Assembly (NCBI RefSeq): GCF_002855575.1
Contig: NZ_PKRQ01000004.1
Location: 248,001 to 312,000, forward strand
Reading direction: 5' to 3'
DNA from: Tabrizicola sp. TH137
GTDB taxonomy: Bacteria > Pseudomonadota > Alphaproteobacteria > Rhodobacterales > Rhodobacteraceae
Length of the DNA stretch: 64,000 bases
The first letter of the stretch is position 1; each line of letters starts with the position of its first letter. Shown here piece after piece: positions 61,152-64,000 of the stretch. Position numbers and translations under genes: made by a program. The notes below the pieces were generated by a model. That model ran no database searches. It saw nothing but the letters and a program-made list of their open reading frames with translations, and had not been told where the DNA came from.

Positions 61152-62083
61152 CCGAGGAGGCGGCGGATCACTGTGTCGGCGCGGGCGAGGTGGCTTTGGT
61201 GGATGGGATCGTCGGGCGCGAGGCGCGGGATCGTCCAGCCGACCGAGGCGAGGATGCGGGCCAGCGTGAAAAGTTCCACCTTTTCCGTATCTTGCGTCCC
61301 GTATCCGGCCATCAGCGCGTCGCGGAGGGCGTCGCGGGCGGGTTCGTACTGGTTCTGGGACAGGACCGTGCCCAGATCGTAGAGGCGGAAGCCGAAACCG
61401 CTGTCGTCGAAGTCGATGAGGGCGATATCCCCTTGGGATAAAAGCACATTTTCGCGCAGGACATCAGCGTGGATCAGGCCGAAATCGCCGTTTTCGGCGG
61501 CATGGGCCGTCATCATCGACTGTACCGCATTCCGTGCCGCAAACTGTGCAGAAAGTTGTGGCCACGCAGCGAACGGATGTTCCCAGAACCGGCCCCAGAG
61601 CGGGTTCTCTCCGACCAGCCCTTCAATATCCCATCGCGGGCGTTGGAAATCCGGCGGGAGGGAGAGCCCGTCGCTGGCCCGGTGCAGGCGGAGGAGCAGT
61701 TGCCCGAGGCGGAAGTGAAGGTCGATCTGGGCGGGGACGGGCTGCGGCAAGGGTTGGCCGGCCCTGCCGATCGGGTCGCCCTCCAGCCAGCGGATGGCAG
61801 AGGCGTGGCGGGTGGAGGAGAGTTGGGCCAGCAGCCCGCCATCGGGCAGAGGCAGCGGCGTGGGGACCGGAAGGCCGAGCGCGGCGAGTTCGGCGCACCA
61901 CCAGAGTTCCGAGCGGATCGCGGCTGCGTCCTGATAGCCGGGCCGATGCAGGCGCAGGGCGGCGCGGCGGCCATCCGGCAGGGTCATTTCGTAAACGGCG
62001 TTCTCGCGGGCGACGATCAGCCGACGGATCGTGCCGCGCCAGAGGGCGGCGGCCTCCTGCGCGTCGGGGCCGGGGTCAGTCAT
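61148..62083 (-). CDS. Phosphotransferase (APH/choline-kinase-like) family protein
   Basis: A 311-residue kinase-fold protein. The catalytic loop is [14 protein letters not shown], and the metal Asp is in [20 protein letters not shown]. The N-lobe has [20 protein letters not shown]. It likely phosphorylates a small alcohol or amino-alcohol, such as homoserine or a sugar; not determinable. Codons around residues 170-185 overlap a copy of a dispersed GTGGCCAC/GCGGCAC repeat. Its start overlaps the arfB stop by eight bases. Confidence 0.87.
   Translation of the reverse strand: MTDPGPDAQEAAALWRGTIRRLIVARENAVYEMTLPDGRRAALRLHRPGYQDAAAIRSELWWCAELAALGLPVPTPLPLPDGGLLAQLSSTRHASAIRWLEGDPIGRAGQPLPQPVPAQIDLHFRLGQLLLRLHRASDGLSLPPDFQRPRWDIEGLVGENPLWGRFWEHPFAAWPQLSAQFAARNAVQSMMTAHAAENGDFGLIHADVLRENVLLSQGDIALIDFDDSGFGFRLYDLGTVLSQNQYEPARDALRDALMAGYGTQDTEKVELFTLARILASVGWTIPRLAPDDPIHQSHLARADTVIRRLLG
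61528..61571. repeat. GTGGCCAC / GCGGCACA repeat, copy 3 (inverted, inside a gene)
   Basis: Read on the minus strand it gives CGCTGCGTGGCCACAACTTT then CTGCACAGTTTGCGGCACGG. The order and 12-bp period match copies at 44971 and 45087. Here it encodes part of the kinase ([16 protein letters not shown]). Confidence 0.65.
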
Positions 62084-62501
62084 CCTCGCCCTCGACTCGA
62101 CCGCGCAGCGATTTCACCTCGCCGCGGACGGATTTCGCGGCGAGACGGCGGCGCTGGCTGCCGAGGGTGGGCTTGGTCGCGATGCGGCGCTTCGGGGCGA
62201 CGAGGGCCTGACGGATGAGGTCGGCGAGACGGTCGCGCGCAATCTCGCGGTTGCGGGCCTGACTGCGGGTTTCATCGACCTGAAGGACAATCGCGCCCTC
62301 TGTTGTCCAGCGCCGCCCGGCGAGACGTTTCAGCCGGGCCTTCACCGGGGCGGGCAGGTGGGGGGAACGCTCTGCCTCGAAGCGGAGTTCGACGGCGGTG
62401 GAGACCTTGTTCACATTCTGCCCGCCGGGGCCGGAGGCGCGCACGAACTGTTCGGAAAGTTCCCAATCGGCGATGGAGATGGTGTCGGTGATGCGCAGCA
62501 T
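62076..62501 (-). CDS. arfB: ArfB, alternative ribosome-rescue peptidyl-tRNA hydrolase
   Basis: A 141-residue rescue factor. The catalytic GGQ is at residues 26-28 (SGPGGQNVNKVST). The basic C-terminal tail that enters the empty mRNA channel is KPTLGSQRRRLAAKSVRGEV. It releases peptides from ribosomes stalled without a stop codon. Start at 62501 (MLRITDTISI). The ~250-bp upstream region holds a hairpin and a mini-ORF with a perfect Shine-Dalgarno, suggesting leader control. Confidence 0.94.
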   Translation of the reverse strand: MLRITDTISIADWELSEQFVRASGPGGQNVNKVSTAVELRFEAERSPHLPAPVKARLKRLAGRRWTTEGAIVLQVDETRSQARNREIARDRLADLIRQALVAPKRRIATKPTLGSQRRRLAAKSVRGEVKSLRGRVEGEDD

Positions 62502-62531
62502 GGCACGCTCGGGCAGTCGTGTTTCATAAGA

Positions 62532-62560
62532 GAAAGGGTCGCCTGGACGGCGACCCTTTC
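62532..62560. terminator. Strong hairpin in the arfB leader
   Basis: A perfect 12-bp stem GAAAGGGTCGCC/GGCGACCCTTTC with a 5-nt loop, 31 bases before the arfB start on the minus strand. On the minus strand it is followed by TCTTATG, a short T-containing stretch. It could terminate upstream transcripts (from the mini-ORF or transporter gene) or act as an attenuator for arfB. Confidence 0.65.
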
Positions 62561-62616
62561 CGAGATCCAAGGAGATGGGCCAGTTAGGTTTCAAGCCCAA
62601 TCAGGTAGACTGTCGA

Positions 62617-62634
62617 CTGAGGGGCTGCCCTCAG
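62617..62634. promoter_or_regulatory. Small hairpin at the mini-ORF stop codon
   Basis: CTGAGGG (62617-62623) pairs perfectly with CCCTCAG (62628-62634), with a 4-nt loop. On the minus strand the TGA of the mini-ORF (62633-62631) lies in its first arm. A ribosome ending there would keep it open. Confidence 0.5.
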
Positions 62635-62687
62635 AAAACGATCCTCCTGACTGTCCCGACACCTCTCTCCAATGTAGCTCTAGACAC
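62631..62687 (-). CDS. Putative 18-residue leader peptide with perfect extended Shine-Dalgarno
   Basis: On the minus strand AAAGGAGGTGATCCA (62702-62688) is followed directly by GTG (62687) and an 18-codon frame, MSRATLERGVGTVRRIVF, ending TGA. The 15-base segment is exactly complementary to the 3' end of 16S rRNA, far longer than other ribosome-binding sites here, and AGGAGG is seven bases from GTG. No family recognised. It precedes arfB by 130 bases and could be a ribosome-sensing leader or part of a small RNA. Whether it is translated is unknown. Confidence 0.4.
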   Translation of the reverse strand: MSRATLERGVGTVRRIVF

Positions 62688-62757
62688 TGGATCACCTCCT
62701 TTCAATGGGTTTCAGATAGGGGGAGGGTGACACAGATTTTGTGTTCGTCAACAGATT

Positions 62758-63381
62758 TCACGCAACCCTTGCCGTGAATCGGTGGATCGCAAAGCGAAAC
62801 GGCAACAATGCGAGCAGATCGACGGCGATCTTCACCAACCAGTCCGCAAAGCCCAGCGAAACCCAGAAAGGAACCTCTGGCCCGAAGCCCAGAAGGGCGG
62901 TCGGCTGCGCGGCCCAGGACACGTCATTGCCGGGTTCCAGAAGGGTGAGCGTGGTGGAGAAGGCGATGGAGAAGAAGATCGCCGTGTCGAGCGAGGAGCC
63001 GACGAAGGTGGAGATGAAGGGGGCCTGCCACCAGGCGCGGGCGCGGAGCCGGTCGAAGATCATCACGTCGATGAGCTGCGCGGTCAGGAAGGCGATGCCG
63101 GAGCCCAGCGCAACGCGCATCGTCACCAGAGGGCCGTATTCGCCGATGATCTGGGTGCCGATGGCCGAGCAGGCCAGGCCGGTGGCAAAGCCGGCATAGA
63201 CCACGCGGCGGGCGGCGGCGGCGCCTTCCAGCCGGTTGACGATGTCGGAGACGAGGAAGGCCAGCGGATAGGTGAAGGCACCCCAGGTAAGCCAGGTGCC
63301 GATGGGATACTGGACAAGGATGTTGGAGGCCACGACGACGATGGTCATGGCGAGGACGCCAAAGAGCGAGATGCGGGTCAT
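62758..63381 (-). CDS. Queuosine precursor transporter (YhhQ/VUT family)
   Basis: A 207-residue membrane protein with about six helices. VVVASNILVQYPIGTWLTWG, AFTYPLAFLVSDIVNRLEGA and GSGIAFLTAQLIDVMIFDRL are VUT marks, as is FISTFVGSSLDTAIFFSIAF. E. coli YhhQ imports preQ0/preQ1. I looked at the 88-bp upstream gap and see no clear preQ1 riboswitch. Confidence 0.92.
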   Translation of the reverse strand: MTRISLFGVLAMTIVVVASNILVQYPIGTWLTWGAFTYPLAFLVSDIVNRLEGAAAARRVVYAGFATGLACSAIGTQIIGEYGPLVTMRVALGSGIAFLTAQLIDVMIFDRLRARAWWQAPFISTFVGSSLDTAIFFSIAFSTTLTLLEPGNDVSWAAQPTALLGFGPEVPFWVSLGFADWLVKIAVDLLALLPFRFAIHRFTARVA

Positions 63382-63469
63382 GTCTGGTGTTCCGTTTTGA
63401 CAAGGTCGCGGAGACTTGGCCCCCCGCTGATCGGAGGACGCGGTCCCCTACGCCCCTGGGGCGGGCCTG

Positions 63470-64000
63470 TCAATCGTCCGTCGCCGTGCCAGCAATCGGG
63501 TCAGGTGGGGGAAGAATGCGGTATTCGACAATCTCGGTCGTCTGGAAGAAGTAGAAATTGTCATCCGAGATCATGGTGAGGCGCAGCGTGCCGTCCGGCG
63601 CGCGCCAGACCGAAATGCTTTCGAGATTGTCGTGCTGGCCCACGCTGCTTTGCAATTCGGTGCGTTCATCCGAAAGGCCGGTTTCGGAGAGGGCGAAGCT
63701 GCGGACGCGGGAGGCGAAGCCGGTTACGCCGTGGAATTCGCGTTCCAGAAGGTAGAAGCGGCCATCGGGGCCGATATCGGCGCCGACGGCAAGGAAGCCG
63801 CCGTCGCGGCGCAGCGAGAAGGGTTGATCCCAGCTGCCGTCGCGATAGCGCCAGATGGGAAAGGGGCGGGTCAGTTCGCCAGACCGTTCCGGCAGGGTGT
63901 AGAGCGTGCCATCAGGGCCGATGGCGAGGGCTTCGAGCGCGGAGTTGCGCTGCATCCGGGCGAATTCGCGTGGCGTGATGAGGTTGCGCGCCGGTCCGTC
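63470..64000 (-). CDS. Phytase-like esterase family protein (C-terminal part, truncated by window edge)
   Basis: The C-terminal ~176 residues of a propeller-type protein; the frame stays open to the right edge. Features fit the 'esterase-like activity of phytase' family: [73 protein letters not shown] and [20 protein letters not shown]. The start, and any signal peptide, are outside. Function of the family is poorly known. Confidence 0.85.
   Translation of the reverse strand, partial: DGPARNLITPREFARMQRNSALEALAIGPDGTLYTLPERSGELTRPFPIWRYRDGSWDQPFSLRRDGGFLAVGADIGPDGRFYLLEREFHGVTGFASRVRSFALSETGLSDERTELQSSVGQHDNLESISVWRAPDGTLRLTMISDDNFYFFQTTEIVEYRILPPPDPIAGTATDD

Noticed and set aside
62685-62702. 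Match to the 3' end of 16S rRNA, possible rRNA gene fragment
   Set aside because: Only about 18 bases match and the flanking bases are unlike 16S. A perfect Shine-Dalgarno on the other strand explains it better.
63382-63469. Possible preQ1 riboswitch before the queuosine-precursor transporter
   Set aside because: I could not find the expected small pseudoknot pattern or an A-rich tail in the 88-bp gap.
1-64000. tRNA genes, CRISPR arrays, insertion sequences and prophage genes
   Set aside because: No transposase, integrase or phage protein, no regularly spaced direct repeats, and no cloverleaf-like sequence was recognised in the gaps between genes.

Overview
The window is very GC-rich alphaproteobacterial DNA. 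Gene content and order (a phosphonate C-P lyase locus, a GTG/ATGA-coupled operon style, and small families typical of the group) point to the Rhodobacteraceae/Paracoccaceae (Rhodobacter, Tabrizicola or Gemmobacter-like). This placement is an inference from protein character, not from a marker gene. I see no rRNA or tRNA gene, no CRISPR array, and no insertion sequence or prophage.

Layout. 1-12.8 kb: phosphonate uptake and C-P lyase. It starts with the 3' end of phnD, then two phnE permeases and a hexapeptide-repeat transferase. A divergent pair follows, a phnM-like gene and phnF on the minus strand and phnGHIJKLN on the plus strand, then a DUF1045 2H-phosphoesterase and a second, canonical phnM. 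A small minus-strand membrane-protein gene sits inside the operon between phnI and phnJ. 12.9-16.1 kb: a secreted subtilase, an Asp/Gly-rich small secreted protein, an anti-sigma factor and an ECF sigma factor. 16.1-28.7 kb: housekeeping and accessory genes (ornithine cyclodeaminase, HAD phosphatase, DMT exporter, DUF188, S-formylglutathione hydrolase, methionine aminopeptidase, CinA-like, GNAT, OmpA-like, LysR, 2,4-dienoyl-CoA reductase, unknowns). 28.9-35.7 kb: M23 peptidase, accD-folC, TetR, NlpC/P60 peptidase and leucyl aminopeptidase. 35.8-37.9 kb: an inorganic-carbon module of beta-carbonic anhydrase, SbtA-type bicarbonate permease and SbtB-type PII protein. 38-44.7 kb: a TetR gene with its divergent membrane-protein target, asd, two MFS transporters and a DUF4424 protein. 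45.2-58.2 kb: a galactoside catabolic locus. It has a GH13 alpha-glucosidase and an eight-gene minus-strand operon (binding protein, two permeases, GH36 alpha-galactosidase, DgoK, DgoA, SMP-30 lactonase, GH42 beta-galactosidase), with a divergent IclR regulator and ABC ATPase. 58.2-64 kb: TrhO, the NAD salvage pair pncA-pncB, a small-molecule kinase, ArfB, a queuosine-precursor transporter and a truncated phytase-like esterase.

How it works together. The phn genes import phosphonates and convert them through ribose-1-phosphonate 5-triphosphate to phosphate, probably under PhnF and phosphate control. The galactoside operon imports alpha/beta-galactosides, releases galactose and glucose, and carries the lower De Ley-Doudoroff steps; galactose dehydrogenase and galactonate dehydratase are not in the window.

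Most interesting non-coding signals: (i) a perfect extended Shine-Dalgarno, exactly complementary to the 16S 3' end, driving an 18-codon mini-ORF upstream of arfB; (ii) a four-hairpin array downstream of map; (iii) two dispersed repeat families (a TTCATCTTGG element and a 12-bp-period GCGGCACA element); (iv) a hairpin whose loop holds the stop codons of two convergent genes; (v) a switch of G/C strand bias between about 51 and 57 kb.
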